This document shows, in pieces, positions 1-9,329 of a stretch of 44,747 nucleotides of DNA (positions are counted from its first letter, which is position 1; each line of letters opens with the position of its first letter). The position numbers were made by a program, and so were the translations under genes. The notes under the pieces were generated by a model. The model was not told the origin of the DNA. It saw only the letters and a program-made list of their open reading frames with translations, and did no database searches. Source of the stretch: Terriglobia bacterium (lineage in GTDB: Bacteria > Acidobacteriota > Terriglobia > Acidiferrales > UBA7541); the NCBI GenBank assembly GCA_020073585.1, contig JAIQEV010000032.1, positions 1 through 44,747 of the forward strand. The letters run 5' to 3'.

Positions 1-1373
1 TCGCGGTGCTTGATGCGCCGGTTGAGGATCTCTTTCATCTCCGGGCGGCGCGGGTCGGCGACGATGCTGCGGTTGCCCAGCGCGCGCGGGCCCCATTCCG
101 CGCGCCCCTGATACCAGCCCAGGATCTTCCCGTCGGCGATGATCTGCGCGGTGTGGCGCAGCAGCTCTTCTTCGGACAGTTCGCTCACCGCATAGCCGCC
201 CCGCGACACTTCGCTCTTCTCGATCGCCGCGCCAATCTGCTCCTTGGAATACTCCGGCCCCCAATAGGCGTGATTCATCACGAAGGAGCGCGGGCGGCCG
301 AGCGCCTGGTGCCAGACGTAGTACGCGGCGCCCACCGCCAGGCCGGCATCGCCCGCTGCGGGGTGCACGTAGACCTGCTCGAACGGCGTCTCGTCGAAAA
401 TCTTCCCGTTGGCCACGCAGTTGAACGCCACGCCGCCCGCCAGGCACACGGACTTGAGTCCCGTGCGTTCGGCCAGTCCGCGCAGCATGCCCAGGTAAAC
501 CTCTTCGAGGCGCGCTTGCAGCGACGCTGCGAGATTGTGGTGCCGTTGCTCGAGGGGAGCTTCGGGAGCGCGCGCCGGCCCGAGCCGCTTGGGCAGCGCG
601 TCGGAATACATGCGCCCGAGTGTCGGCGTCTGGTCCGCCGCGGCCCAGCTCATCTCCGGGCCCGTACGGTGGTGCGTGAAGTACTCCAGGCCGAGGCGGA
701 AGGCGGGGCCATGCGAGCGCACGATTTCGCGGAAGACTTCCATCTGTTCCGGGTGGCCGTACGCGGCCAGGCCCATCACCTTGTATTCGTCGCCGAATTT
801 CAGGAAGCCGAGGTACTGCGTGAGCGCGGTGTAGTACAACCCCAGCGAATGGGGAAAAGCCACCGCGCCCTGAATGTTCATGCGCGGGCCGGCGCCCGTG
901 CCCCACATGGTGCTGGCGAAGTCGCCCAGGCCGTCGGCGGAAAGCAGCGCGGCACGTTCGAAGGGCGAAACGAAGAACGCGCTCGCCAGGTGCGCCTGGT
1001 GGTGCTCGATGCGGTGGAATTGCGCCCGGATGCTGGCGGGTTCGGCGTCGAAGGCCTGCGCCAGGGCTTCGCGGATCCCCGTGAATTTCACCAGCACCTT
1101 GGCGCGCTCTCGGGCGAACGACGGCATGCGCAGCGCGTAGAGCAGCTTGGTGCCCAGGCGCGCGAAGGGATCACGCGGCACGGCGACGTGGTCGACATCC
1201 CCGAGCGTCAGCCTGGCGGCTTCCAGGCAGTAACGGATGGCCGCGGCCGGAAAGCCCGCGGCGTATTTCACGCGGTTGAAGCGTTCTTCTTCGACCGCGG
1301 CAACCAGCCGGCCGTCGCAGACGATGGCCGCCGAGGCGTTGCCGTGGTATGCATTGATCCCCAGGATGTTCAT
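1..1373 (-). CDS. Carbamoyltransferase, NodU/CmcH/TobZ family (3' end cut by window edge)
   Basis: Enzymes of this family transfer a carbamoyl group from carbamoyl phosphate, through a carbamoyl-adenylate made in the N-terminal Kae1-like domain, to a hydroxyl of a sugar, antibiotic or Nod factor. The reverse strand starts with ATG at 1373 ([16 protein letters not shown]) and stays open to the left edge, giving about 457 residues of a usual 570-610. Visible motifs are [14 protein letters not shown] near residue 30, a [11 protein letters not shown] metal-binding segment near 115, [30 protein letters not shown], and near the edge [18 protein letters not shown], the signature of the C-terminal carbamoyl-transfer (YrdC-like) domain. 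The C-terminus lies outside the window. It is divergent from fabH with a 212-bp gap. The family is certain; the acceptor is unknown. Confidence 0.93.
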   Translation of the reverse strand, partial: MNILGINAYHGNASAAIVCDGRLVAAVEEERFNRVKYAAGFPAAAIRYCLEAARLTLGDVDHVAVPRDPFARLGTKLLYALRMPSFARERAKVLVKFTGIREALAQAFDAEPASIRAQFHRIEHHQAHLASAFFVSPFERAALLSADGLGDFASTMWGTGAGPRMNIQGAVAFPHSLGLYYTALTQYLGFLKFGDEYKVMGLAAYGHPEQMEVFREIVRSHGPAFRLGLEYFTHHRTGPEMSWAAADQTPTLGRMYSDALPKRLGPARAPEAPLEQRHHNLAASLQARLEEVYLGMLRGLAERTGLKSVCLAGGVAFNCVANGKIFDETPFEQVYVHPAAGDAGLAVGAAYYVWHQALGRPRSFVMNHAYWGPEYSKEQIGAAIEKSEVSRGGYAVSELSEEELLRHTAQIIADGKILGWYQGRAEWGPRALGNRSIVADPRRPEMKEILNRRIKHR

Positions 1374-1515
1374 ACGCAAGAGAAAGAGTGTACCTCAGCG
1401 CGGCGATTTGCGGCCGGAGAAGCGTGCTCTGCCGTTACAAGAAAACATCTCCGAGCTCTCCCGGTGTTCCGTCCGCTATCAGCTTTGCTTATAAGCGCAG
1501 TCGCTACCCGCCGCC

Positions 1516-1545
1516 TTGTCAGTCCATGGCTGCATCGCATAAACT
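1516..1545 (+). promoter_or_regulatory. Candidate sigma-70 promoter for fabH
   Basis: TTGTCA at 1516-1521 and TAAACT at 1540-1545 are separated by 18 bp, in the intergenic region upstream of fabH. The predicted transcript start lies about 33 bp before the fabH ATG at 1586. This is a consensus match only. Confidence 0.4.
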
Positions 1546-1585
1546 TTGGTTTCTTTTTAGCGGCCTGATACGGACAAGGAGCATC

Positions 1586-2581
1586 ATGTCTCATCGCATC
1601 CCCGCGAAGATCACCGGCGTGGCCGGCTACGTGCCTCCCCGCGTGATGACCAATGACGATTTCGCAAAGACCCTCGACACCAGCGACGCGTGGATTCGCG
1701 AGCGCACCGGCATTCGCGAGCGGCACATCGCCGAGAAGGGCGTGGCCAGTTCACACATGGCTACGGAAGCCGCGAAGCTGCTTCTCGCGCAGACCGGCAC
1801 GGATCCCGCCGAGATCAACATGATCGTGGTGGGCAGCGTGACCCCGGACATGTTTTTCCCGGCCACCGCCTGCCTGGTGCAGGACCGCCTCGGCGCGAAA
1901 AAGGCTTGGGGCTTCGACCTCTCCGCGGCGTGCTCCGGTTTTGCCTACGCGCTGACCGTGGGCGCACAGTTCGTCGGCGCCGGCACCCATAAGAAGGTGC
2001 TGGTCATCGGCAGCGACAAGATGAGCGCCATCCTCGACTATAAGGACCGCGCCACCTGCGTGCTCTTCGGCGACGGCGCGGGCGCGGTGCTCCTCGAGCC
2101 AGCCGGCGCAAACGAGGGCATCCTCGATTTCCACCACGACGTGGACGGCTCCGGAGGGCAGTATCTCTATATGCCCGGGGGCGGCTCGCTCAATCCCTCC
2201 ACGCACGAAACCGTGGACAAGAACATGCACGTGGTCCATCAGGAAGGCTCCAACGTTTTCAAATACGCGGTGCGCCGCATGGCCGAGGTAGCCGCGGAAC
2301 TCGTGGAGCGCAACGGCTTCAAGAACGACGACCTGGCCCTGGTCGTGCCGCACCAGGCCAACCTGCGCATCATCCGCGCCATGCAGGATCGCCTCGGCTT
2401 GGACGATTCCAAGGTCATGGTGAATATCGACCGCTACGGCAACACCACCGCAGGGACGATCCCGCTGGGGTTGCGCGACGCGGTGGCTCAGGGCCGGCTG
2501 AAGAAGGGCGATCTGGTGCTGCTGATGGCCGTGGGTGCGGGCTTCACCACCGGCAGCATCCTCCTCCGCTGGGCGTATTAG
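1586..2581 (+). CDS. fabH: 3-oxoacyl-ACP synthase III (KAS III)
   Basis: FabH condenses acetyl-CoA (or another primer CoA) with malonyl-ACP to start fatty acid synthesis in the cytoplasm. The product is 331 residues, normal for the family. The catalytic triad is visible: Cys116 in [13 protein letters not shown], His256 in [10 protein letters not shown] and Asn286 in [11 protein letters not shown]. The N-terminal [14 protein letters not shown] and [14 protein letters not shown] are typical. I chose the ATG at 1586 because AAGGAG lies 5 nt upstream (1576-1581) and homology begins there; the open frame extends 66 codons further without it. It is divergent from the carbamoyltransferase, so a specialised KAS III priming a modified lipid cannot be excluded, but nothing in the active site departs from housekeeping FabH. 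Confidence 0.95.
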   Translation: MSHRIPAKITGVAGYVPPRVMTNDDFAKTLDTSDAWIRERTGIRERHIAEKGVASSHMATEAAKLLLAQTGTDPAEINMIVVGSVTPDMFFPATACLVQDRLGAKKAWGFDLSAACSGFAYALTVGAQFVGAGTHKKVLVIGSDKMSAILDYKDRATCVLFGDGAGAVLLEPAGANEGILDFHHDVDGSGGQYLYMPGGGSLNPSTHETVDKNMHVVHQEGSNVFKYAVRRMAEVAAELVERNGFKNDDLALVVPHQANLRIIRAMQDRLGLDDSKVMVNIDRYGNTTAGTIPLGLRDAVAQGRLKKGDLVLLMAVGAGFTTGSILLRWAY

Positions 2582-2635
2582 AAGAGGCGTGGTCCGGAAC
2601 TCGTGGCCGGAGTTTCGTGAGGAATGCTCCCGCCG

Positions 2636-3061
2636 CTAGGTTTGGGACGGCAGGTCGATCCGCGGCGTCCAGATCAATAGCAGGAAAATCGCTGTCGCAA
2701 AGAACGGTCCTCCCACGAACCAGCTCGCTCCGAGAAACTTCAAGACAAGTCCGAATAGGGCCACACTTTGCGCCAATGTGATACTGACGAGATTTCCCTC
2801 GCGCCACCGTCCCAGTGCCTGCGCATCGTCGGGATTCGAACGCAATGTTTCCATGCAGGGTGCCAGCAGGCGTGCGCGCAGAACCAGCGCCACTGCGATC
2901 TCCGCCGCACAGCAGACCGTGATGGCTTCGGGTATGACCGGAGAGAGATGGCCCTCGCTCGGATGAATCTGAAAAATCACGAGCATATAGAGCAGAACGG
3001 AAACCAGCATGACCCCATGAATGATGCGTAGGTCGCGGAGTGCCGTCTGCAACTTGTTCAT
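2636..3061 (-). CDS. Small integral membrane protein, unknown function
   Basis: A 141-residue protein with about four hydrophobic segments: residues 14-32 (IHGVMLVSVLLYMLVIFQI), 41-62, 91-111 and 113-130. A hydrophilic loop between the second and third segments carries METLRSNPDDAQALGRWREG. No catalytic motif is recognised. It is convergent with fabH (55 bp between stops) and on the same strand as the next small membrane protein, but 130 bp apart, so an operon is uncertain. Coding status is supported by the clean alternation of membrane segments and loops. Function unknown. Confidence 0.65.
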   Translation of the reverse strand: MNKLQTALRDLRIIHGVMLVSVLLYMLVIFQIHPSEGHLSPVIPEAITVCCAAEIAVALVLRARLLAPCMETLRSNPDDAQALGRWREGNLVSITLAQSVALFGLVLKFLGASWFVGGPFFATAIFLLLIWTPRIDLPSQT

Positions 3062-3192
3062 CGCCCCTCTCTAGTTGTCGCGGGAAGACGGCTGGCATTG
3101 TGCCGTGTTCAGCGGGGTACCGCAGGGAGCGCCAGTGCGCCAGGGATTTTCAGGAGGAAAGGGATGCTTGGGGGAACGTCCGTGGCCGCCGC

Positions 3193-3597
3193 TCAGCAGG
3201 AGCGCAGCGAAGCGGCCAGGGCCAGATTTTCGCGCAGGCGGCGGTCCACCTGCACCGCGGTATAGAGGGCGCACACCGTGCGTTCGCGCTCGCTCCACTC
3301 GGCCAGGGCCGGGAACTTCTGGCCCGCCCACGCGCCGATCCCTTCCACCAGACGGTAATACACGGGGACAAAACCCAGGCCATTCTGGCCGGGGTGCAAT
3401 TCCGGAGTCAGGGCGTGCAGCCCGGCGAGGGCATCGAAATCCCGCGAGGTGACGCGATTCTGGTTGATGCCGGCGGCCGCAAAGACGCGCTCGGAAACAG
3501 GCTGCGCCGCTACCCCCGCAAGAATCGCCCGCCAATAGTACAAGGCGAACTGCGCCAGCGCCGTTATGGAGAACGCAATAAGCATGGCGGAGAGCAT
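3193..3597 (-). CDS. Hypothetical membrane-anchored protein
   Basis: A 134-residue protein with one N-terminal hydrophobic segment (residues 3-30, MLIAFSITALAQFALYYWRAIL) followed by a soluble region of about 100 residues rich in Leu, Ala and Arg. It ends with two cysteines in the last 45 residues (CALYTAVQ and a terminal Cys). The topology suggests a single-pass anchor with a globular domain. No family is recognised. The longer overlapping frames on both strands here are low-complexity, Arg/Pro-rich readings and were not preferred. Confidence 0.55.
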   Translation of the reverse strand: MLSAMLIAFSITALAQFALYYWRAILAGVAAQPVSERVFAAAGINQNRVTSRDFDALAGLHALTPELHPGQNGLGFVPVYYRLVEGIGAWAGQKFPALAEWSERERTVCALYTAVQVDRRLRENLALAASLRSC

Positions 3598-3978
3598 GCG
3601 CTCAGCCTCTGCGAGAAAGTTTGCAGGAGAGAAAGGGACGGGCCAATAGTTCTGTGGTACCAGTGGCCCGAAACGCCAACAGGGGCCTCCTTCGCTAAAG
3701 CCTTACAATACAATCACATACCATATGGTAGATCCGAGGAAGGAACTAGTACGCACAATACCGGATCCAGCTCTTCTTTCTCCGCGCCGCCCGCTGGCGC
3801 TTCCCGGTTGACCTGCCTGCGCCAGGATGGTACTCATGAAGGGTTGTGCGGGCGGTCGTGGGGCGTCTCGATGACGGCGGCAGGCCGAGTCAACGTTCCC
3901 CGGGGCGTACGCATCTCACCGAAAACACAATGGCGCCGCGGTTTCTCCCGTCGCTCGCCGCAGGAAAAAGGAGTTTTG
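3598..3978. other. Intergenic region with a 12-bp perfect palindrome
   Basis: This 381-bp stretch separates two divergent genes. It holds the perfect 12-bp palindrome TACCATATGGTA at 3719-3730, just after an AT-rich run (3700-3720). That is an operator-like site midway between the two starts. No convincing -35/-10 pair or conserved RNA was seen. Confidence 0.4.
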
Positions 3979-5160
3979 ATGAAGCGGTCTCTGGCAGCGC
4001 TGGCGGTTGCGCTTGGCGCTCTGTTTACGACGGCAAGCTGCAACGATACGAACAATACGTTTCAGCCGAATACCGGCGCAGTGATCACATTCCTCTCGCC
4101 CGCGGATGCCTACGCCGGCCGCGCGGCTTTTACGCTGACCGTGAACGGCGGCGGCTTCGTGGCCCAGAGCGTGGTGCAGTGGAACGGCCAGAACCGCGCC
4201 ACGACTTTCGTCAGCACGTCGCAGGTCACCGCCGCCATCACCGCCGCGGACATCGCCACGGCCGGTACGGTCTACGTCAACACCCTGAACCCCTCGACGA
4301 AATCCACCGACAACGGCCTCTCCAATTCCGTCGCCTTCATCATCCATCCGGGTCCGGTTGCCTCCCACGGCGCGACGGGCACGGTGGCTGCACCCCTTGC
4401 AGGAACGTCTGCGGCGCCCGCCGCCGTGCCCGCTGCCGTGGAAGATACCCCGGCCCTCAGCGCCGACGGGCGCTACGTCGCCTATGCGGGCACGCAAGGC
4501 GCCTCTGTGCAGATTTTCCTGCGCGACACCTGCACCGGCGCCGCCACCGACTGCCAGCCCAGCACACGGCTTCTCTCCGTGGCGCCGGACGGCACGCCGG
4601 CCAATGGCGACAGCCACTCGCCTGCGCTCAGTGCGGACGGCCGCTACGCCGCCTTCAGCTCCGCGGCCACCAATCTGGTTGTCGGCGCGCCGGCCGGCCG
4701 CCAGGTCTACCTGCGCGACACCTGTCTGGGCGCCGCTTTGTCCTGCACGCCTTCCACACAGCTCATCTCCACGGACCCCGCTGGCGGGTTGTTGGGCGCC
4801 GAGAGCATCCTCCCCTCGATCAGTTCCACGGGGCGCTTTGTGGCTTTCCTCGCGGTGACCCCGAGCAATGCTCCCGCTTCCTCCGCGCCGCCTTCTGGCG
4901 CGACAGGGATCAACAGTGGCTTCCGCCAGGTCTTCATCCGCGACACTTGCCTCGGCGTCGCCAACTGCACCCCCGCGACCACGCGCCTCTCCTTGCAGCC
5001 CGGCGATGTCCCGGTCGCCGGCGGCGTGCCGCCGGGTCCGGCGCTCAGCGCCGGCGGTCAGTTCGCCGCGCTCGCGGATGCCTCCATGATGACCCTCTTC
5101 ACGCGCGCCGTTGCGGTCAGCGACGCCGTTTTCCTCGCGGCGGCGCAAAGCTCCCGCTAG
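3979..5160 (+). CDS. Lipoprotein with IPT/TIG-like domain and propeller-type (PD40) repeats
   Basis: The 393-residue product starts at ATG 3979, 5 nt after AAAAAGGAG. It has a signal peptide and a lipobox ending TTASC, with lipidation at Cys21. Residues about 36-120 look like an IPT/TIG immunoglobulin-like fold ([25 protein letters not shown]). From about residue 155 come TolB/PD40-type blades ([55 protein letters not shown]). Three blades carry a repeated strand with paired cysteines: [36 protein letters not shown] and [17 protein letters not shown]. It is probably anchored at the outer membrane and exposed to the periplasm or surface. Only about four blades are present, fewer than a closed six- or seven-blade propeller. 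Substrate or partner unknown. Confidence 0.82.
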   Translation: MKRSLAALAVALGALFTTASCNDTNNTFQPNTGAVITFLSPADAYAGRAAFTLTVNGGGFVAQSVVQWNGQNRATTFVSTSQVTAAITAADIATAGTVYVNTLNPSTKSTDNGLSNSVAFIIHPGPVASHGATGTVAAPLAGTSAAPAAVPAAVEDTPALSADGRYVAYAGTQGASVQIFLRDTCTGAATDCQPSTRLLSVAPDGTPANGDSHSPALSADGRYAAFSSAATNLVVGAPAGRQVYLRDTCLGAALSCTPSTQLISTDPAGGLLGAESILPSISSTGRFVAFLAVTPSNAPASSAPPSGATGINSGFRQVFIRDTCLGVANCTPATTRLSLQPGDVPVAGGVPPGPALSAGGQFAALADASMMTLFTRAVAVSDAVFLAAAQSSR

Positions 5161-5189
5161 TCCGCCGTTCCGCGGAAATCACAATCCTC

Positions 5190-5220
5190 GTAGGGGCACG
5201 GCACGCCGTGCCCGTCTTTT
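5190..5220. repeat. Palindromic repeat of the GTAGGGGC type, also a likely terminator
   Basis: GGGCACGGC (5194-5202) pairs perfectly with GCCGTGCCC (5205-5213), preceded by GTAG and followed by GTCTTTTT. It lies between two convergent genes (stops at 5160 and 5245), where the hairpin plus T-run could end transcription on the + strand. A second element with the same GTAGGGGC head lies at 42510-42534. Confidence 0.7.
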
Positions 5221-5244
5221 TCGGGTTCCTGCTGCTTTCGAGGA

Positions 5245-6231
5245 TTAGTAGAACCGCACCTTCACGTCGGGGCGCTTTTCCAGATGCACGGAATCGACGA
5301 AGCGCACCTGGCGGTCGTCGTAGGTCAGGATAAGCGAGTGCGTGCGGATGCCCTCGCCGAAGAAATGCACGCCGCGCAGCAGGCTGCCCTCGGTCACCCC
5401 CGTGCAGGCGAAGATGATCTTTTTCCCGGGCGCCAGATCGTCGGTGTCGTAAATTCTCTTGCCGTCCTTGATGCCCATATTGGACAGGCGCTCCTCGTGC
5501 TCCGGCTTGCTCACCACCAGCCGCGCCAGGATCTGTCCGTTCAGGCAGCGCAGGGCCGCGGCGGTCAGCACGCCTTCCGGCGCGCCGCCAGTGCCCATAA
5601 CCGCGTGCACTCCGGTACCCACCACGGCCGCGGAGATGCCCGCGGAGAGGTCGCCGTCGCCGATCAGCTTGATGCGCGCCCCGGCATCCCGAATGTCCTG
5701 AATGAGCTTCTCGTGGCGCGGGCGGTCGAGCACCACCACCACCAGGTCGTCCACCCCGCGGTCCAGCCGCCGGGCGATCGCTTTTAGGTTGTCCGCCACG
5801 GGTGCATCCAGATCCACCGCGCCCTTGCACGACGGTCCCACCACCAGCTTTTCCATGTACAGGTCGGGGGCGTGCAGCAGGCCCCCCTTTTCGCTGGCGG
5901 CCAGCACGGTGATGGCATTGGGGGAGCCGGTGGCGCAGAGGTTGGTGCCCTCGAGGGGATCCACGGCGATATCCACGGGGGGATAGAGGCCGCGGGGATT
6001 GTGCGCGGCGGCGCCGACCTTCTCGCCGATGTACAGCATGGGAGCCTCGTCGCGCTCGCCCTCGCCGATGACGATGGTGCCGTCCATCTGCACTTCATCC
6101 ATGGTTTCGCGCATGGCGGTCACCGCGACTTCGTCGGCTTTGTTGCGGTCGCCGAAGCCCATGGTGCGGGCCGCGGCGATGGCCGCGTTTTCCACCACCC
6201 GGAGAAACTCGAGGCTCAGTTGTGTTTCCAT
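5245..6231 (-). CDS. glpX: Fructose-1,6-bisphosphatase class II
   Basis: GlpX hydrolyses fructose 1,6-bisphosphate to fructose 6-phosphate in gluconeogenesis, as a metal-dependent cytoplasmic enzyme. The 328-residue length is typical. Signature segments are [12 protein letters not shown] near residue 30, [16 protein letters not shown] near 52 (metal-binding acidic residues), [16 protein letters not shown] near 88 (the DPxEGT phosphatase motif) and [17 protein letters not shown] near 210. The start at 6231 has AGGAGG upstream. The next minus-strand gene upstream (DUF711) ends 146 bp away, so glpX probably has its own promoter. Confidence 0.96.
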   Translation of the reverse strand: METQLSLEFLRVVENAAIAAARTMGFGDRNKADEVAVTAMRETMDEVQMDGTIVIGEGERDEAPMLYIGEKVGAAAHNPRGLYPPVDIAVDPLEGTNLCATGSPNAITVLAASEKGGLLHAPDLYMEKLVVGPSCKGAVDLDAPVADNLKAIARRLDRGVDDLVVVVLDRPRHEKLIQDIRDAGARIKLIGDGDLSAGISAAVVGTGVHAVMGTGGAPEGVLTAAALRCLNGQILARLVVSKPEHEERLSNMGIKDGKRIYDTDDLAPGKKIIFACTGVTEGSLLRGVHFFGEGIRTHSLILTYDDRQVRFVDSVHLEKRPDVKVRFY

Positions 6232-6377
6232 GGCAGGCGTCCTCCTGGCAGGCGCGAACGAAGGAAAGTCAGCAATCGCCGGCGGAGAGTCGCGAGTATA
6301 CCCGCGTTCTCCCTTGTTCCTGCCCGATTACTTTCGACTTTTAACTTTTAACTGTCAACTTCTCTCTCCGCCCGCGT

Positions 6378-7700
6378 CTAAAAATTGGCCCCGCCGCGCT
6401 GCAGCGGCTGGATCGTCGCGTTCACCAGATGCGGATCGTCGAACTCCGTCCGCTCACCCGGCCCCTTGCCGCTCACGGGCAGCAGCCGCGCCGCCAGCGG
6501 CTTGTGCCACTTGAAGGCCAGGCTGGCCATGTCCCCGACGATCAGCGCCAGCTGCTCCTCGGTCGTATTGCCCGGAAGCGGGATGGTGTCCAGGCCCGTC
6601 CCGCACACCGCGGAATAGGCGAGCAGGGCATCAAGCGAAATGTTCCCTTCGCTCCAGCGCTGCGCCAGCCGCGCATCCTCGAGCACCGGAAGCATCAGCC
6701 CGGAATAGCCCGTGCGCTTCACGGTAATCTCGCGCAGGGCCGCGGTGATCGTGGCTGCGGCGGTCAGCGTGCCGCTCGCCCCAAAGGGCTGCGCCGTCAA
6801 ATTCTCGATGGCCGCGCCGATCGAGACGTTCTTCATGGGCGCGGGGGAAAGATCCATGCCCACATACGACCAGCCGGTATCCCGGTCCGCGCGCTCGGCG
6901 AGGTGCTGGATATCGAAGGCTTGCGCCGCGAGGTTGTCGGTGAGCTGGTGCTTGGCCGTTTCCAGGTCCGTGGCGTCGCGGAACGTTGCGGCCACCACGT
7001 TGGCCGACTCCAGGGCGATGGCGAACTGGTGGCCGAAGCCGCTGTGATACGACCCGGGATAAAACGGCGTGAGTGGCGGCACCATGGCGATGGCCGAAAA
7101 ACGGAAATTGCCCTGGCTGTGCTTGGTAGTCTCCGCGAGCTTCTTCATCACCTGCGCCGCGGCCCCCACCGCCGGCCAGCGCACCCCGTCTTCGCCCGCG
7201 ACCACCACGCTTCCGTTCAGCACGCTCGTCTGGCTCAGGATCTCGCCGAGCAGTTCGCCCTCCGCTGGCGAGGCGTCGGCCTCGAGCATGGCCGGGCCGA
7301 TGGAGGCGTCGAAGCCCTCTTTCGCGGCCAGCGCGTCGTACTCGCGGAAAAAAGCCACGGCCTGCGCGGTCGTCAGGCCCTGCGTGTATTGCGGGAAGGG
7401 CTGCGTGGAGATGCGGATGGTTTGCACTTCGTAACCGCCGCTGCTCTCCAGGATGGTTCTGGCGCGGCGCAGAAAGGTCAGCGTCTCGGCGATCTCTTCG
7501 CGGTAGTTCTCCCGGTCCAGATTGATGAAGGCGGTGATGGCGCGGATCTTGGGTTTTTCCCCCGAGGCGGTGCCCGCGCGGCTTTCCGGCGGCGCGCTGC
7601 GCTGGGCTGCGCCGCCGGCCGCGCACAGCAGCAGCAGCGCCGCGGCGCAGAGTGTGCGGAGAGCGGAAACTCGGTACGGAGCGGACGCGTGGCGGCTCAT
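6378..7700 (-). CDS. DUF711 (UPF0210) family protein with signal peptide
   Basis: The open frame reaches 7781, but ATG 7700 ([18 protein letters not shown]) has a strong GGAGGGAG site, giving 440 residues. After a hydrophobic segment at residues 13-32 ([20 protein letters not shown]) the DUF711 domain runs to the C-terminus: [35 protein letters not shown], the central [11 protein letters not shown] and [19 protein letters not shown] near 375. DUF711 proteins are normally cytoplasmic and of unknown function; a relation to glycyl-radical or deacylase-like folds has been suggested but I cannot confirm it. The signal peptide implies a periplasmic version. It lies 43 bp downstream of the acyl-CoA dehydrogenase, probably co-transcribed through the hairpin at 7720-7739. 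Confidence 0.85.
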   Translation of the reverse strand: MSRHASAPYRVSALRTLCAAALLLLCAAGGAAQRSAPPESRAGTASGEKPKIRAITAFINLDRENYREEIAETLTFLRRARTILESSGGYEVQTIRISTQPFPQYTQGLTTAQAVAFFREYDALAAKEGFDASIGPAMLEADASPAEGELLGEILSQTSVLNGSVVVAGEDGVRWPAVGAAAQVMKKLAETTKHSQGNFRFSAIAMVPPLTPFYPGSYHSGFGHQFAIALESANVVAATFRDATDLETAKHQLTDNLAAQAFDIQHLAERADRDTGWSYVGMDLSPAPMKNVSIGAAIENLTAQPFGASGTLTAAATITAALREITVKRTGYSGLMLPVLEDARLAQRWSEGNISLDALLAYSAVCGTGLDTIPLPGNTTEEQLALIVGDMASLAFKWHKPLAARLLPVSGKGPGERTEFDDPHLVNATIQPLQRGGANF

Positions 7701-7719
7701 CGGTGCTCCCTCCAGCGCT

Positions 7720-7739
7720 GGCGCCCCGGCCGGGGCGCC
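7720..7739. repeat. 20-bp perfect GC palindrome between two minus-strand genes
   Basis: A perfect inverted repeat (GGCGCCCCGG / CCGGGGCGCC) fills the gap between the acyl-CoA dehydrogenase stop (7744) and the DUF711 ribosome-binding site. There is no T-run, so it is more likely a processing, stability or attenuation hairpin or a REP-like element than an intrinsic terminator. Confidence 0.6.
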
Positions 7740-7743
7740 GGAT

Positions 7744-8916
7744 CTAAACGTATGCGGCGATGCCGGTGATGCGCTCGCCAATCACCAGCTTGTGGATGTC
7801 GTTGGTGCCCTCGTAGGTGAACACCGATTCCAGGTTGTTCATGTGCCGCATGATGCAGTAGTCGTCCACGATGCCGTTGGCGCCCAGGATGTCGCGGGCC
7901 TTGCGCGCCGTTTCCAGCGCGATGCCCACGTTGTTCATCTTCAGCATGGAGATGTGCGAGGGATGCACCTTGCCCTGGTCCTTCAGCCGCCCGGCGTGCA
8001 GCGCCAGCAGCTGCCCCTTGGTGATCTCCGTGATCATCCAGGCCAGCTTCTCCTGCACCAGTTGGTGCGCCGCGATCGGTTTGTTCGCGAACTGCTTGCG
8101 CGTCTTGGCGTACTGCAGCGCCGTGTCGTAGCAGGCCATGGCCGCCCCCAGCGCCCCCCAGCCGATCCCGTAGCGCGCCTGGTTCAGGCAGCCCAGCGGC
8201 CCCTTCAAGCCCGCCACGCCGGGCAGCAGATTCTCTTCCGGGATTTCGCAGTCGCCGAACGACAGCCCGGAGGTCACCGAAGCGCGCAGCGACCATTTCC
8301 CGTGCACGTCCCAGGCCTTGAAGCCCCGCGTGCCTTTCTCCACCAGGAAGCCGCGCACCTTTTCGTCCTCGCACTTGGCCCACACCACCGCCACGTCGGC
8401 GATGGACCCGCTGGTGATCCACATCTTCTCGCCGTTCAGGACGTACTTGTTCCCCTTCTTCACCGCCCGCGTCAGCATCCCCCCGGGATTCGAGCCGAAT
8501 TGCGGCTCGGTCAGCCCGAAGCAGCCGATGGCCTTGCCGGACTGCAGCGCCGGCAGCCACTTCTGTTTCTGCGCTTCGCTGCCGTAAGCGTGGATCGGAT
8601 ACATCACCAGCGCGCCCTGCACGGAGACGAAGCTGCGCAGCCCGGAATCCCCGCGCTCCAGCTCCTGCGTCATCAGCCCGTAGGCCACGTTGGACATCCC
8701 CGCGCAGCCGTAGCCCTGCAGGTTGGCCCCGAAGAAGCCCAGCTCGCCCAGTTGCGGCACCAGATGCCGCGGAAAGGTCGCTTCGCGGTTGTGCTTCTCG
8801 ATGATGGGAATGATTTCGTTGTCCACGAACTGCCGCGCCGTCTGCCGCACCAGCTTCTCTTCATCGTTCAGCAGCGAATCAAACTCCATGAAATCCACTC
8901 CGGCAAATCCAGCCAT
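7744..8916 (-). CDS. Acyl-CoA dehydrogenase, glutaryl-CoA dehydrogenase-like
   Basis: A flavoprotein of 390 residues that oxidises an acyl-CoA at the alpha-beta carbons; glutaryl-CoA dehydrogenases also decarboxylate to crotonyl-CoA. I chose ATG 8916 (MAGFAGVDFMEFDSLLNDEE) because GAGGAG lies just upstream; the frame extends to 9057 without homology. Visible motifs are GCFGLTEPQFGSNPGGM near 137 (FAD/substrate loop), YVLNGEKMWITSGSIAD, LRASVTSGLSFGDCEIPEEN, and the C-terminal VFTYEGTNDIHKLVIGERITG near 368, where the Glu is the catalytic base. The ending strongly resembles GcdH. No electron-transfer or lysine/tryptophan degradation genes are nearby to confirm the substrate. Confidence 0.9.
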   Translation of the reverse strand: MAGFAGVDFMEFDSLLNDEEKLVRQTARQFVDNEIIPIIEKHNREATFPRHLVPQLGELGFFGANLQGYGCAGMSNVAYGLMTQELERGDSGLRSFVSVQGALVMYPIHAYGSEAQKQKWLPALQSGKAIGCFGLTEPQFGSNPGGMLTRAVKKGNKYVLNGEKMWITSGSIADVAVVWAKCEDEKVRGFLVEKGTRGFKAWDVHGKWSLRASVTSGLSFGDCEIPEENLLPGVAGLKGPLGCLNQARYGIGWGALGAAMACYDTALQYAKTRKQFANKPIAAHQLVQEKLAWMITEITKGQLLALHAGRLKDQGKVHPSHISMLKMNNVGIALETARKARDILGANGIVDDYCIMRHMNNLESVFTYEGTNDIHKLVIGERITGIAAYV

Positions 8917-9329
8917 GCTTGCTCCTCGTGCGCGGCGGTCCGCACCGCCTGCGCTGTGCCCGGCCTGTTCTGCTCCTGAGAAAGGCTGCGCGGGAATTGA
9001 AAAATCGCGTGCGCCGTTTCGCTTGCCTGTGTTCGGCCACGGCTTTTCTGGCGTCATTGTAGCAAGCTCGCGGAAGCCCCAGCAAGGAACTGCCCGCCGG
9101 TCCGGGCCGAGGCGAGTTCCATCTGGCAGCAGTGCAACCGCGCGCGCCGCAAAGAAGCCGGGCAGTTCCCGGGAAACCTCTTGAAAACGTGGTGGATAAC
9201 GAAAACCGACCCGCTGTGCAGAGCGGAGCCAACTCTGCGCCTCAAGTCCCGAGCGGGATCAGCCGATTAACAGAGTAGGCGCTTAATGTTCTGGCGCCCG
9301 GCCCTCGCAAGAATCGGGAAGTCCGAATC
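8917..9329. other. Divergent intergenic region upstream of the pilin block
   Basis: This 413-bp gap separates the acyl-CoA dehydrogenase (minus) from the first PilV-like gene (plus). It holds a short hairpin (GCAGAG 9218-9223 with CTCTGC 9233-9238). No convincing promoter, c-di-GMP riboswitch core or other RNA was recognised, although leader RNAs are common before pilin genes. Confidence 0.3.

Noticed and set aside
6-1568. 520-codon plus-strand frame across the carbamoyltransferase
   Set aside because: It is antisense to a gene with clear family motifs; its translation is His/Arg/Ala-rich without homology.
2830-2870. tRNA-like TTCGAATC on the minus strand
   Set aside because: The flanking bases do not form a T stem and it lies within the small membrane protein gene.
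3071-3535. 154-codon minus frame and 125-codon plus frame
   Set aside because: Arg/Gly/Pro-rich shadow readings overlapping a better membrane-protein candidate at 3193-3597.
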